From positions 1,178,001 to 1,242,000 of the forward strand of contig NW_027475146.1 of assembly GCF_051020985.1 (NCBI RefSeq): a stretch of 64,000 nt of DNA, read 5' to 3'. This stretch comes from Nomia melanderi. Lineage: Eukaryota; Arthropoda; Insecta; Hymenoptera; Halictidae. How positions within the stretch are numbered: position 1 is the stretch's first letter; each line of letters starts with the position of its first letter. The position numbers were made by a program, and so were the translations under genes. Below are positions 41,581 to 55,900 of the stretch, one piece after another. The notes under the pieces were generated by a model. The model did not search any database. It saw only the letters and a list, made by a program, of their open reading frames with translations, and was not told the origin of the DNA.

Positions 41581-42494
41581 CAATATACATCTGGTTATAT
41601 CTCGGGTGCTATTACAGATAGCGCAATAAATGAATGTGCATTGTCTGTAGGAGGCCCTGGCGCATGAATCTGTGCAGCGGGAACGACCTCGGACCACCAG
41701 GGGCCGAGAAAACCACCGTCTCATGGCGACGGACACTCAGGGTCAGGGAAGAATCCAATATATATATGGTGATAGCTCGGGTGCTATTAGAGATAGCGCA
41801 ATAAACCAAAGTGAATTATCTGCAGGAGTCCCTGGCCCATGAATCTGCTCAGCGTTAACGACCTCGGACCACCAGGGGCCGAGAAAACCACCGTCTCATG
41901 GGGCCGGACACTCAGGGTCAGGGAAGAATCCAATATATATCTGGTGTTATCTCGGGTGCTATTACAGATAGCGCAATAAATGAAAGTGCATTGTCTGTAG
42001 GAGGCCCTGGCGCATGAATCTGTGCAGCGGGAACGACCTCGGACCACCAGGGGCCGAGAAAACCACCGTCTCATGGGGACGGACACTCAGGGTCAGGGAA
42101 GAATCCAATATATATATGGTGATAGCTCGGGTGCTATTACAGATAGCGCAATAAACCAAAGTGAATTATCTGCAGGAGGCCCTGGCGCATGCATCTGTGC
42201 ATCGGGAACGACCTCGGACCACCAGGGGCCGCGAAAACCACCGTCTCATGGAACCGGACACTCAGGGTCAAGGAAAAATCCAATATATATCAGGTGATAT
42301 CTCGGGTGCTATTAGAGATAGCCTAATAAACCAAAGTGAATTATCTGCAGGAGGCCCTGGCGCATGATTCTATGAAGCGGGAACGACCTCGGACCACCAG
42401 GGGCCGAGAAAACCACCGTCTCATGGTACCGGACACTCAGGGTCAGGGAAAAATCCAATATATATCTGGTGAAATCTCGGGTGCTATTAGAGAT

Positions 42495-44444
42495 AGCGGA
42501 ATAAACCAAAGTGAATTCTCTTTAGGAGGCCCTGGCGCATGAATCTGTGCAGCGTTAACGACCTCGGACCACCAGGGGCCGAGAAAACCACCGTCTCATG
42601 GGGCCGGACACTCAGGGTCAGGGAAGATTCCAATATATATCTGGTGTTATCTCGGGTGCTATTACAGACAGCGCAATGAATCAAAGTGCGTTGTCTGTAG
42701 GAGGCCCTGGCGCATGAATCTGTGCAGCGGGAACGACCTCGGACCACCAGGGGCCGAGAAAACCACCGTCTCATGGGGCCGGACACTCAGTGTCAGGGAA
42801 AAATCCAATATATATCTGGTGAAATCTCGGGTGCTATTACAGATAGCGCAATAAACCAAAGTGAATTATTTGCAGGAGGCCCTGGCGCATGATTCTATGA
42901 AGCGGGAACGACCTCGGACCACCAGGGGCCGAGAAAACCACCGTCTCATGGTGCCGGTCACTCAGGGTCAGGGGAAAATCCAATATATATCTGGTGATAT
43001 CTCGGGTGCTATTACAGATAGCGCAATAAATCAAAGTTCATTGTCTGTAGGAGGCCCTGGCGCATGAGTTTGTGTAGCGGGAACGACCTCGGACCACCAG
43101 AGGCCGAGAAAACCACAGTCTCATGGGGCCGGACACTCAGGGTCAGGGGAATATCCAATATATATCCGGTGATATCTCGGGTGCTATTAGAGATAGCGCA
43201 ATAAACCAAAGTGAATTATCTGCAGGAGGCCCTGGTGCATGAATCTGGGCAGCTGGAACGACCTCGGACCACCAGGGGCCGAGAAAACCACCGTCTCATG
43301 GGGCCGGACACTCAGGGTCAGGGAAAAATCCAATATACATCAGGTGATATCTCTGGTGCTATTACAGATAGCGCAATAAATGAAAGTGCATTGTCTGTAG
43401 GAGGCCCTGGTGCATGAATCTGTGCAGCGGGAACGACCTCGGACCACCAGGGGCCGAGAAAACCACCGTCTCATGGGGCCGGACACTCAGGGTCAGGGAA
43501 GAATCCAATATATATATGGTTATATCTCGGGTGCTATTAGAGATAGCGCTATAAACCAAAGTTCATTGTCTGTAGGAGGCCCTGGCGCATGAGTCTGTGC
43601 AGCGGGAACGACCTCGGACCACCAGGGGCCGAGAAAACCACCGTCTCATGGGGCCGGACACTCAGGGTCAGGGGAAAATACAATATATATCTGGTGATAG
43701 CTCGGGTGCTATTACAGATAGAGCAATAAATCAAAGTTCATTGTCTGTAGGAGGCCCCGGCGCATGAGTCTGTGCAGCGGGAACGACCTCGGACCACCAG
43801 GGGCCGAGAAAACCACAGTCTCATGGGGCCGGACAATCAGGGTCAGGGGAAAATCCAATATATATCCGGTGATATCTCGGGTGCTATTAGAGATAGCGCA
43901 ATAAAGCAAAGTGAATTATCTGCAGTAGGCCCTGGCGCATGAATCTGGGCAGCTGGAACGACCTCGGACCACCAGGGGCCGAGAAAACCACCGTCTAATG
44001 GGGCCGGACACTCAGGGTCAGGGAAAAATCCAATATATATCTGGTGATATCTCGGGTGCTATTACAGACAGCGCAATAAATCAAAGTGAATTATCTGCAG
44101 GAGGCCCTGGCGCATGATTCTATGAAGCGGGAACGACCTCGGACCACCAGGGGCCGAGAAAACCACCGTCTCATGGTGCCGGACACTCAGGGTCACGGAA
44201 AAATCCAATATATATCGGGTGATATCTCGGGTGCTATTACAGATAGCGCAATAAATCAAAGTGCATTGTCTGTAGGATTCACTGGCGCATGAGTCTGTGT
44301 AGCGGGAACGACCTCGGACCACCAGGGGCCGAGAAAACCACCGTCTCATGGGGCCGGACACTCAGGGTCAGGGAAAAATCCAATATACATCTGGTGATAT
44401 CTCGGGTGCTATTACAGATAGCGCAATAAATGAAAGTGCATTGT
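42495..44444. repeat. Copy of 38,477-40,675 at 4,025 bp
   Basis: The spacing is exactly 23 units with no net indel, and the match continues past 44,444 to about 44,700. The order GCGTTAACGACC, AGACAGCGCAATGAATC, CTCAGTGTCAGGG, TTTGTGTAGCGGG, GGGCAGCTGG and GGATTCACTGG is kept. Confidence 0.85.
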
Positions 44445-46960
44445 CTGTAGGAGGCCCTGGCGCATGAATCTGTGCAGCGGGAACGACCTCGGACCACCAG
44501 GGGCCGAGAAAACCACCGTCTCATGGGGCCGGACACTCAGGGTCAGGGAAAAATCCAATATACATCTGGTTATATCTCGGGTGCTATTACAGATAGCGCA
44601 ATAAATGAAAGTGCATTGTCTGTAGGAGGCCCTGGCGCATGAATCTGTGCAGCGGGAACGACCTCGGACCACCAGGGGCCGAGAAAACCACCGTCTCATG
44701 GGGACGGACACTCAGGGTCAGGGAAGAATCCAATATATATATGGTGATAGCTCGGGTGCTATTAGAGATAGCGCAATAAACCAAAGTGAATTATCTGCAG
44801 GAGTCCCTGGCCCATGAATCTGTGCAGCGTTAACGACCTCGGACCACCAGGGGCCGAGAAAACCACCGTCTCATGGGGCCGGACACTCAGGGTCAGGGAA
44901 GAATCCAATATATATCTGGTGTTATCTCGGGTGCTATTACAGATAGCGCAATAAATGAAAGTGCATTGTCTGTAGGAGGCCCTGGCGCATGAATCTGTGC
45001 AGCGGGAACGACCTCGGACCACCAGGGGCCGAGAAAACCACCGTCTCATGGGGACGGACACTCAGGGTCAGGGAAGAATCCAATATATATATGGTGATAG
45101 CTCGGGTGCTATTACAGATAGCGCAATAAACCAAAGTGAATTATCTGCAGGAGGCCCTGGCGCATGCATCTGTGCATCGGGAACGACCTCGGACCACCAG
45201 GGGCCGCGAAAACCACCGTCTCATGGAACCGGACACTCAGGGTCAAGGAAAAATCCAATATATATCAGGTGATATCTCGGGTGCTATTAGAGATAGCGCA
45301 ATAAACCAAAGTGAATTATCTGCAGGAGGCCCTGGCGCATGATTCTATGAAGCGGGAACGACCTCGGACCACCAGGGGCCGAGAAAACCACCGTCTCATG
45401 GTACCGGACACTCAGGGTCAGGGAAAAATCCAATATATATCTGGTGAAATCTCGGGTGCTATTAGAGATAGCGGAATAAACCAAAGTGAATTATCTTTAG
45501 GAGGCCCTGGCGCATGAATCTGTGCAGCGTTAACGACCTCGGACCACCAGGGGCCGAGAAAACCACCGTCTCATGGGGCCGGACACTCAGGGTCAGGGAA
45601 GAATCCAATATATATCTGGTGTTATCTCGGGTGCTATTACAGACAGCGCAATGAATCAAAGTGCATTGTCTGTAGGAGGCCCTGGCGCATGAATCTGTGC
45701 AGCGGGAACGACCTCGGACCACCAGGGGCCGAGAAAACCACCGTCTCATGGGGCCGGACACTCAGTGTCTGGGAAAAATCCAATATATATCTGGTGAAAT
45801 CTCGGGTGCTATTACAGATAGCGCAATAAACCAAAGTGAATTATCTGCAGGAGGCCCTGGCGCATGATTCTATGAAGCGGGAACGACCTCGGACCACCAG
45901 GGGCCGAGAAAACCACCGTCTCATGGTGCCGGTCACTCATGGTCAGGGGAAAATCCAATATATATCTGGTGATATCTCGGGTGCTATTACAGATAGCGCA
46001 ATAAATCAAAGTTCATTGTCTGTAGGTGGCCCTGGCGCATGAGTTTGTGTAGCGGGAACGACCTCGGACCACCAGAGGCCGAGAAAACCACAGTCTCATG
46101 GGGCCGGACACTCAGGGTCAGGGGAAAATCCAATATATATCCGGTGATATCTCGGGTGCTATTAGAGATAGCGCAATAAACCAAAGTGAATTATCTGCAG
46201 GAGGCCCTGGTGCATGAATCTGGGCAGCTGGAACGACCTCGGACCACCAGGGGCCGAGAAAACCACCGTCTCATGGGGCCGGACACTCAGGGTCAGGGAA
46301 AAATCCAATATACATCTGGTGATATCACTGGTGCTATTACAGATAGCGCAATAAATGAAAGTGCATTGTCTGTAGGAGGCCCTGGTGCATGAATCTGTGC
46401 AGCGGGAACGACCTCGGACCACCAGGGGCCGAGAAAACCACCGTCTCATGGGGCCGGACACTCAGGGTCAGGGAAGAATCCAATATATATATGGTGATAT
46501 CTCGGGTGCTATTAGAGATAGCGCAATAAACCAAAGTTCATTGTCTGTAGGACGCCCTGGCGCATGAGTCTGTGCAGCGGGAACGACCTCGGACCACCAG
46601 GGGCCGAGAAAACCACCGTCTCATGGGGCCGGACACTCAGGGTCAGGGGAAAATCCAATATATATCTGGTGATATCTCGGGTGCTATTACAGATAGAGCA
46701 ATAAATCAAAGTTCATTGTCTGTAGGAGGCCCTGGCGCATGAGTCTGTGCAGCGGGAACGACCTCGGACCACCAGGGGCCGAGAAAACCACAGTCTCATG
46801 GGGCCGGACAATCAGGGTCAGGGGAAAATCCAATATATATCCGGTGATATCTCGGGTGCTATTAGAGATAGCGCAATAAAGCAAAGTGAATTATCTGCAG
46901 TAGGCCCTGGTGCATGGATCTGGGCAGCTGGAACGACCTCGGACCACCAGGGGCCGAGAA
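44445..46960. repeat. Copy of 41,470-43,985 at 2,975 bp
   Basis: The spacing is exactly 17 units. The copy runs through the GGGGACGG, GCGTTAACG, ATGCATCTGTGCATCGGG, GGTACCGG, TTTGTGTAGCGGG, GGGCAGCTGG and GGACAATCAGGG units. It ends where CACACGTCTCATGG, with an extra base, replaces CACCGTCTAATGG. Confidence 0.85.
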
Positions 46961-48194
46961 AACCACACGTCTCATGGGGCCGGACACTCAGGGTCAGGGA
47001 AAAATCCAATATATATCTGGTGAAATCTCGTGTGCTATTAGAGATAGCGCAAGAAACCAAAGTGAATTATCTGCAGGAGGCCCTGGCGCATGAATCTGTG
47101 CAGCGGCAACGACCTCGGACCAAGAGGGGCCGAGAAAACCACCGACACATGGGGCCGGACTGTCAGGGTCGGGGAAAAATCCAGCATATATCTGGTGATA
47201 TCTCGGGTGCTATTAGAGATAGCGCGATAAATCAAAGTGCATTGTCTGCAGAACGCCCTGGCGCATGATTCTGTGCAGCGGGAACTACCTCCGACCACCA
47301 GGGGCCGAGAAAATCACCGTCTCATGGGGCCGGACTGTCAGGGTCAGGGAAAAATCAAATATATATCTGGTGATATCTCGGGTGCTATTAGAGATAGCGC
47401 AATAAACCAAAGTGAATTATCTGCAGGAGGCCCTGGCGCATGATTCCATGAAGCGGGAACGACCTCGAACCACCAGGGGCCGAGAAAACCACCGTCTCAT
47501 GGTGCCGGACACTCAGGGTCAGGGAAAAATCCAATATATATCTGGTGATATCTCGGGTGCTATTACAGATAGAGCAATAAATCAAAGTTCATTGTCTGTA
47601 GGAGGCCCTGGCGCATGAGTCTGTGCAGCGGGAACGACCTCGGACCACCAGGGCCCGAGGAAACCACAGTCTCATGGGGCCGGACACACAGGGTCAGGGG
47701 AAAATCCAATATATATCTGGTGCTATCTCGGGTGCTATTAGAGATAGTGCTATGAACCAAAGTGAATCATCTGCAGGAGGCCCTGGCGCATGAATCTGTG
47801 CAGCGGGAACGACCTCGGACAACCAGGGGCCGAGAAAACCACCGTCTCATGGGGCCGGAAACTCAGGGTCAGGGAAAAATCCAATATATATCTGGTGATA
47901 TCTCGGGTGCTATTACAGATAGCGCAATAAATCAAAGTGCATTGTCTGTAGGAGGCCCTGGCGCATGAATCCGTGCAGCGGGAACCACCTCGGAAAATCA
48001 GGGGCCGAGAAAACCGCAGTCTCATGTTGCCGGACAGTCAGGGTCAGGGGAAAATCCAATATATATCTGGTGATATCTCGGGTGCTATTGGAGATAGCGT
48101 AATAAACCAAAGTGAATTATCTGCCGGAGGCCCTGGCGCATGAATCTGTGCAGCGGGAACGACCTCGGACCACCAGGGGCCGAGAAAACCACCG
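46960..48194. repeat. Short disordered transition between the two families
   Basis: Seven units with private combinations, such as CAAGAAACCAAAG, GACCAAGAGGGGCC, GCAGAACGCCC, CACACAGGG, GGGCCCGAGGAAACC and GGAAAATCAGGGG. I could not match any run longer than one unit to either neighbouring higher-order family. Confidence 0.65.
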
Positions 48195-48291
48195 TCTCAT
48201 GGGGCCAGACACTCAGGGTCAGTAAAAATCCAATATATATCTGGTGATATCTCGGGTGCTAGTACAGATAGCGCAATAAATCAAAGTGCAT

Positions 48292-50391
48292 TGTCTGTAG
48301 GAGGCCCTGGCGCTTGAATCTGTGCAGCGGGAACGACCTCGGACCACCAGGGGCCGAGAAAACCGTCGACACATGGGGCCGGACTGTCAGGGTCAAGGAA
48401 AAATCCAATATATATCTGGTGATATCTCGGCTGCTATTAGAGATAGCGAAATAAATCAATGTGCATTGTCTGCAGGAGGCCCTAGCGCATGAATCTGTGC
48501 AGCAGGAACGACCTCGGAGCACCAGGGGCCGAGAAAACCACCGTCTCATGGGGCCGGACACTCAGGTTCAGGGAAAAATCCAATATATATCTGGTGATAT
48601 CTCGGGTGCTATTACAGATAGCGCAATAAATTAAAGTTCATTGTCTGTAGGAGGCCCTGGCGCATGAATCTGTGCAGCAGGAACGACCTCGGACCACCAG
48701 GGGCCGAGAAAACCACAGTCTCATGTTGCCGGACACTCTGGGTCAGGGGAAAATCCAAAATATATCTGGTGATATCTCGGGTGCTATTAGAGATAGCGCA
48801 ATAAATCAAAGTGCATTGTCTGTAGGAGGCCCTGGCGCATAAATCTGTGCAGCGGGAACGACCTCGGACCACCAGGGGCCGAGAAAACCACAGTCTCATG
48901 GGGCCGGACACTCAGGGTCAGGGGAAAATCCAATATATAGCTGGTGATATCTCCGGTGCTATTACAGATAGCCCAATACATCAAAGTGCATTGTCTGTAG
49001 GAAACCCTGGCGCATGAATCTGTGCAGCAGGAACGACCTCGGGCCACCAGGGGCCGAGAAAACCACAGTCTCATGTTGCCGGACACTCAGGGTCAGGGGA
49101 AAATCCAATATATATCTGGTGATATATCGGGTGCTAATAGAGATAGCGCAATAAACCAAAGTGGATTATCTGCAGGAGGCCCTGACGCATGATTCTATGA
49201 AGCAGGAACGACCTCGGACCACCAGGGGGCGAGAAAACCACCGTCTCATGGGGCCGGGCACTCAGGGTCAGGGAAAAATCAAATATATATCTGGTGATAT
49301 CTCGGGTCCTATTAGAGATAGCGCAATAAGCCAAAGTGAATTATCTGCAGGAGGCCCTGGCGCATGAATCTGTGCAGCGGGAACGACCTCGGACCACAAG
49401 GGGCCGAGAAAACCACAGTCTCATGGGGCCGGACACTCAGGGTCAGGGAAAAATCCAGTGTATATCGGGTGATATCTCGGGTGCTATTACAGATAGCGCA
49501 ATAAATCAAAGTGCATTGTCTGTAGGATTCACTGGCGCATGAATCTGTGTAGCGGGAACAACCTCGGACCACCAGGGGCCGTGAAAACCACCGTCTCATG
49601 GGGCCGGACACTCAGGGTCAAGGAGAAATCCAATATATATCTGTTGATATCTCGGGTCCTATTAGAGATAGCGCAATAAACCAAAGTGAATTATCTGCAG
49701 GAGGCCCTGGCGCATGAATCTGTGCAGCGGCAACGACCTCGGACCACCAGGGGCCGAGATAACCACCGTGTCATGGGGCCGGACACTCAGGGTCAGGGAA
49801 GAATCCAATATATATCTGGTGATATCTCGGGTCCTATTAGAGATAGCGCAATAAGCCAAAGTGAATTATTTGCAGGAGGCCCTGGCGCATGAATCTGTGC
49901 AGCGGGAACGACCTCGGACCACCAGGGGCCGAGAAAACCACCGTCTCTTGGGGCCGGACACTCAGGCTCAGGGAAAAATCCAATATATATCTGGTGATAT
50001 CTCGGGTCCTATTACAGATAGCCCAATAAATCAAAGTGCATTGTCTGTAGGAGGACCTGCCGCATGAATCTGTGCAGCGGGAACGACCTCGGACCACCAG
50101 GGGCCGAGAAAACCACCGTCTCATGGGGCCGAACACTCAGGGTCAGGGAAGAATCCAATATATATCTGGTGATATCTCGGATGCTATTACAGATAGCGCA
50201 ATAAATCAAAGTGCATTGTCGGTAGGAGGCCCTGGCGCATGAATCTGTGCACCGGGAACGACCTCGGACCACCAGGGGCCGAGAAAACCACAGTCTCATG
50301 GGGCCGGACACTCAGGGTCAAGGGAAAATCCAATATATATCTGGTGATATCTCGGGTGCTATTAGAGATAGCGCAATAAACCAAAGTGAAT
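48292..50391. repeat. Internal 12-unit repeat 1a
   Basis: 2,100 bp, exactly 12 units. It begins GGCGCTTGAATC, then ACCGTCGACACATGG, GGAGCACCAGG, CATGTTGCCGG, GGTAATAGAGATAG-like units, GGATTCACTGG and GTGCACCGGG. Against 1b it has TCTGGGTCAGG at 48,737 and a V-type change (GTGTCATGG) near 49,769. Confidence 0.9.
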
Positions 50392-52491
50392 TGTCTGTAG
50401 GAGGCCCTGGCGCTTGAATCTGTGCAGCGGGAACGACCTCGGACCACCAGGGGCCGAGAAAACCGTCGACACATGGGGCCGGACTGTCAGGGTCAAGGAA
50501 AAATCCAATATATATCTGGTGATATCTCGGCTGCTATTAGAGATAGCGAAATAAATCAATGTGCATTGTCTGCAGGAGGCCCTAGCGCATGAATCTGTGC
50601 AGCAGGAACGACCTCGGAGCACCAGGGGCCGAGAAAACCACCGTCTCATGGGGCCGGACACTCAGGTTCAGGGAAAAATCCAATATATATCTGGTGATAT
50701 CTCGGGTGCTATTACAGATAGCGCAATAAATTAAAGTTCATTGTCTGTAGGAGGCCCTGGCGCATGAATCTGTGCAGCAGGAACGACCTCGGACCACCAG
50801 GGGCCGAGAAAACCACAGTCTCATGTTGCCGGACACTCAGGGTCAGGGGAAAATCCAAAATATATCTGGTGATATCTCGGGTGCTATTAGAGATAGCGCA
50901 ATAAATCAAAGTGCATTGTCTGTAGGAGGCCCTGGCGCATAAATCTGTGCAGCGGGAACGACCTCGGACCACCAGGGGCCGAGAAAACCACAGTCTCATG
51001 GGGCCGGACACTCAGGGTCAGGGGAAAATCCAATATATATCTGGTGATATCTCCGGTGCTATTACAGATAGCCCAATACATCAAAGTGCATTGTCTGTAG
51101 GAAACCCTGGCGCATGAATCTGTGCAGCAGGAACGACCTCGGGCCACCAGGGGCCGAGAAAACCACAGTCTCATGTTGCCGGACACTCAGGGTCAGGGGA
51201 AAATCCAATATATATCTGGTGATATATCGGGTGCTAATAGAGATAGCGCAATAAACCAAAGTGGATTATCTGCAGGAGGCCCTGACGCATGATTCTATGA
51301 AGCAGGAACGACCTCGGACCACCAGGGGGCGAGAAAACCACCGTCTCATGGAGCCGGGCACTCAGGGTCAGGGAAAAATCAAATATATATCTGGTGATAT
51401 CTCGGGTCCTATTAGAGATAGCGCAATAAGCCAAAGTGAATTATCTGCAGGAGGCCCTGGCGCATGAATCTGTGCAGCGGGAACGACCTCGGACCACAAG
51501 GGGCCGAGAAAACCACAGTCTCATGGGGCCGGACACTCAGGGTCAGGGAAAAATCCAGTGTATATCGGGTGATATCTCGGGTGCTATTACAGATAGCGCA
51601 ATAAATCAAAGTGCATTGTCTGTAGGATTCACTGGCGCATGAATCTGTGTAGCGGGAACAACCTCGGACCACCAGGGGCCGTGAAAACCACCGTCTCATG
51701 GGGCCGGACACTCAGGGTCAAGGAGAAATCCAATATATATCTGTTGATATCTCGGGTCCTATTAGAGATAGCGCAATAAACCAAAGTGAATTATCTGCAG
51801 GAGGCCCTGGCGCATGAATCTGTGCAGCGGCAACGACCTCGGACCACCAGGGGCCGAGATAACCACCGTCTCATGGGGCCGGACACTCAGGGTCAGGGAA
51901 GAATCCAATATATATCTGGTGATATCTCGGGTCCTATTAGAGATAGCGCAATAAGCCAAAGTGAATTATTTGCAGGAGGCCCTGGCGCATGAATCTGTGC
52001 AGCGGGAACGACCTCGGACCACCAGGGGCCGAGAAAACCACCGTCTCTTGGGGCCGGACACTCAGGCTCAGGGAAAAATCCAATATATATCTGGTGATAT
52101 CTCGGGTCCTATTACAGATAGCCCAATAAATCAAAGTGCATTGTCTGTAGGAGGACCTGCCGCATGAATCTGTGCAGCGGGAACGACCTCGGACCACCAG
52201 GGGCCGAGAAAACCACCGTCTCATGGGGCCGAACACTCAGGGTCAGGGAAGAATCCAATATATATCTGGTGATATCTCGGATGCTATTACAGATAGCGCA
52301 ATAAATCAAAGTGCATTGTCTGTAGGAGGCCCTGGCGCATGAATCTGTGCACCGGGAACGACCTCGGACCACCAGGGGCCGAGAAAACCACAGTCTCATG
52401 GGGCCGGACACTCAGGGTCAAGGGAAAATCCAATATATATCTGGTGATATCTCGGGTGCTATTAGAGATAGCGCAATAAACCAAAGTGAAT
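50392..52491. repeat. Internal 12-unit repeat 1b
   Basis: Follows 1a at 2,100 bp. Differences from 1a are single bases, among them GGAGCCGGGC for GGGGCCGGGC near 51,351 and CATATATCTGG-type versus AGCTGG-type at 51,040. The last unit switches to TTATCTGCAGG where 1a ends TTGTCTGTAGG. Confidence 0.9.
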
Positions 52492-52918
52492 TATCTGCAG
52501 GAGGCCCTGGCGCATGAATCTGTGCAGAGGGAACAACCTCGGACCACCAGGGGCAGAGAAAACCACCGTCTCATGTGGCCGGACACTCAGGGTCAGGGGA
52601 AAATCCAATATATATCTGGTGATATCTCGGGTGCTATTAGAGATAGCGCAATAAACCAAAGTGAATTATCTGCAGGAGGCCCTCGCGCATGCATCTGTGC
52701 AGCAGGAACGACCTCGGACCACCAGGGGCCGACAAAACCACCGTCTGATGGGGCCGGACACTCAGGGTCAGGGAAAAATCCAATATATATCTGGTGATAT
52801 CTCGGGTGCTATTAGAGATAGCGCAATAAACCAATGTGAATTATCTGCAGGAGGCCCTGGCGCATGAATCTGTGCAGCGGGAACGACCTCGGACCACCAG
52901 CGGCCGAGAAAACCACAG
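52492..52918. repeat. Cap segment of higher-order repeat 2, copy 1
   Basis: Two and a half units outside the 12-unit duplication, marked GCAGAGGGAACAACC, CCCTCGCGCATGCATC, GACAAAACCACCGTCTG and CCAGCGGCC. They recur at 57,216-57,642. Confidence 0.85.
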
Positions 52919-55900
52919 TCTCATGGGGCCAGACACTCAGGGTCAGTAAAAATCCAATATATATCTGGTGATATCTCGGGTGCTAGTACAGATAGCGCAA
53001 TAAATCAAAGTGCATTGTCTGTAGGAGGCCCTGGCGCTTGAATCTGTGCAGCGGGAACGACCTCGGACCACCAGGGGCCGAGAAAACCGTCGACACATGG
53101 GGCCGGACTGTCAGGGTCAAGGAAAAATCCAATATATATCTGGTGATATCTCGGCTGCTATTAGAGATAGCGAAATAAATCAATGTGCATTGTCTGCAGG
53201 AGGCCCTAGCGCATGAATCTGTGCAGCAGGAACGACCTCGGAGCACCAGGGGCCGAGAAAACCACCGTCTCATGGGGCCGGACACTCAGGTTCAGGGAAA
53301 AATCCAATATATATCTGGTGATATCTCGGGTGCTATTACAGATAGCGCAATAAATTAAAGTTCATTGTCTGTAGGAGGCCCTGGCGCATGAATCTGTGCA
53401 GCAGGAACGACCTCGGACCACCAGGGGCCGAGAAAACCACAGTCTCATGTTGCCGGACACTCTGGGTCAGGGGAAAATCCAAAATATATCTGGTGATATC
53501 TCGGGTGCTATTAGAGATAGCGCAATAAATCAAAGTGCATTGTCTGTAGGAGGCCCTGGCGCATAAATCTGTGCAGCGGGAACGACCTCGGACCACCAGG
53601 GGCCGAGAAAACCACAGTCTCATGGGGCCGGACACTCAGGGTCAGGGGAAAATCCAATATATAGCTGGTGATATCTCCGGTGCTATTACAGATAGCCCAA
53701 TACATCAAAGTGCATTGTCTGTAGGAAACCCTGGCGCATGAATCTGTGCAGCAGGAACGACCTCGGGCCACCAGGGGCCGAGAAAACCACAGTCTCATGT
53801 TGCCGGACACTCAGGGTCAGGGGAAAATCCAATATATATCTGGTGATATATCGGGTGCTAATAGAGATAGCGCAATAAACCAAAGTGGATTATCTGCAGG
53901 AGGCCCTGACGCATGATTCTATGAAGCAGGAACGACCTCGGACCACCAGGGGGCGAGAAAACCACCGTCTCATGGGGCCGGGCACTCAGGGTCAGGGAAA
54001 AATCAAATATATATCTGGTGATATCTCGGGTCCTATTAGAGATAGCGCAATAAGCCAAAGTGAATTATCTGCAGGAGGCCCTGGCGCATGAATCTGTGCA
54101 GCGGGAACGACCTCGGACCACAAGGGGCCGAGAAAACCACAGTCTCATGGGGCCGGACACTCAGGGTCAGGGAAAAATCCAGTGTATATCGGGTGATATC
54201 TCGGGTGCTATTACAGATAGCGCAATAAATCAAAGTGCATTGTCTGTAGGATTCACTGGCGCATGAATCTGTGTAGCGGGAACAACCTCGGACCACCAGG
54301 GGCCGTGAAAACCACCGTCTCATGGGGCCGGACACTCAGGGTCAAGGAGAAATCCAATATATATCTGTTGATATCTCGGGTCCTATTAGAGATAGCGCAA
54401 TAAACCAAAGTGAATTATCTGCAGGAGGCCCTGGCGCATGAATCTGTGCAGCGGCAACGACCTCGGACCACCAGGGGCCGAGATAACCACCGTGTCATGG
54501 GGCCGGACACTCAGGGTCAGGGAAGAATCCAATATATATCTGGTGATATCTCGGGTCCTATTAGAGATAGCGCAATAAGCCAAAGTGAATTATTTGCAGG
54601 AGGCCCTGGCGCATGAATCTGTGCAGCGGGAACGACCTCGGACCACCAGGGGCCGAGAAAACCACCGTCTCTTGGGGCCGGACACTCAGGCTCAGGGAAA
54701 AATCCAATATATATCTGGTGATATCTCGGGTCCTATTACAGATAGCCCAATAAATCAAAGTGCATTGTCTGTAGGAGGACCTGCCGCATGAATCTGTGCA
54801 GCGGGAACGACCTCGGACCACCAGGGGCCGAGAAAACCACCGTCTCATGGGGCCGAACACTCAGGGTCAGGGAAGAATCCAATATATATCTGGTGATATC
54901 TCGGATGCTATTACAGATAGCGCAATAAATCAAAGTGCATTGTCTGTAGGAGGCCCTGGCGCATGAATCTGTGCACCGGGAACGACCTCGGACCACCAGG
55001 GGCCGAGAAAACCACAGTCTCATGGGGCCGGACACTCAGGGTCAAGGGAAAATCCAATATATATCTGGTGATATCTCGGGTGCTATTAGAGATAGCGCAA
55101 TAAACCAAAGTGAATTGTCTGTAGGAGGCCCTGGCGCTTGAATCTGTGCAGCGGGAACGACCTCGGACCACCAGGGGCCGAGAAAACCGTCGACACATGG
55201 GGCCGGACTGTCAGGGTCAAGGAAAAATCCAATATATATCTGGTGATATCTCGGCTGCTATTAGAGATAGCGAAATAAATCAATGTGCATTGTCTGCAGG
55301 AGGCCCTAGCGCATGAATCTGTGCAGCAGGAACGACCTCGGAGCACCAGGGGCCGAGAAAACCACCGTCTCATGGGGCCGGACACTCAGGTTCAGGGAAA
55401 AATCCAATATATATCTGGTGATATCTCGGGTGCTATTACAGATAGCGCAATAAATTAAAGTTCATTGTCTGTAGGAGGCCCTGGCGCATGAATCTGTGCA
55501 GCAGGAACGACCTCGGACCACCAGGGGCCGAGAAAACCACAGTCTCATGTTGCCGGACACTCAGGGTCAGGGGAAAATCCAAAATATATCTGGTGATATC
55601 TCGGGTGCTATTAGAGATAGCGCAATAAATCAAAGTGCATTGTCTGTAGGAGGCCCTGGCGCATAAATCTGTGCAGCGGGAACGACCTCGGACCACCAGG
55701 GGCCGAGAAAACCACAGTCTCATGGGGCCGGACACTCAGGGTCAGGGGAAAATCCAATATATAGCTGGTGATATCTCCGGTGCTATTACAGATAGCCCAA
55801 TACATCAAAGTGCATTGTCTGTAGGAAACCCTGGCGCATGAATCTGTGCAGCAGGAACGACCTCGGGCCACCAGGGGCCGAGAAAACCACAGTCTCATGT

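Larger units (their letters stand above)
48195..52918. repeat. Higher-order repeat 2, copy 1 (27 units, 4,724 bp)
   Basis: It starts with a one-base-short unit (CAGTAAAAATCC near 48,224), which explains 27 x 175 minus one. The layout is 97 bp of lead-in, two 2,100-bp internal copies of 12 units, and a 427-bp cap. It shares no unit order with higher-order repeat 1. Against the second copy I found only three differences: 50,221 (G for T), 51,040 (T for G) and 52,201 (G for C). Confidence 0.92.

Noticed and set aside
46747..47268. 173-codon forward frame
   Set aside because: It spans three units and exists only because an extra base near 46,965 (CACACGTC for CACCGTC) shifts the frame at the right place. 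The product is the usual satellite translation.
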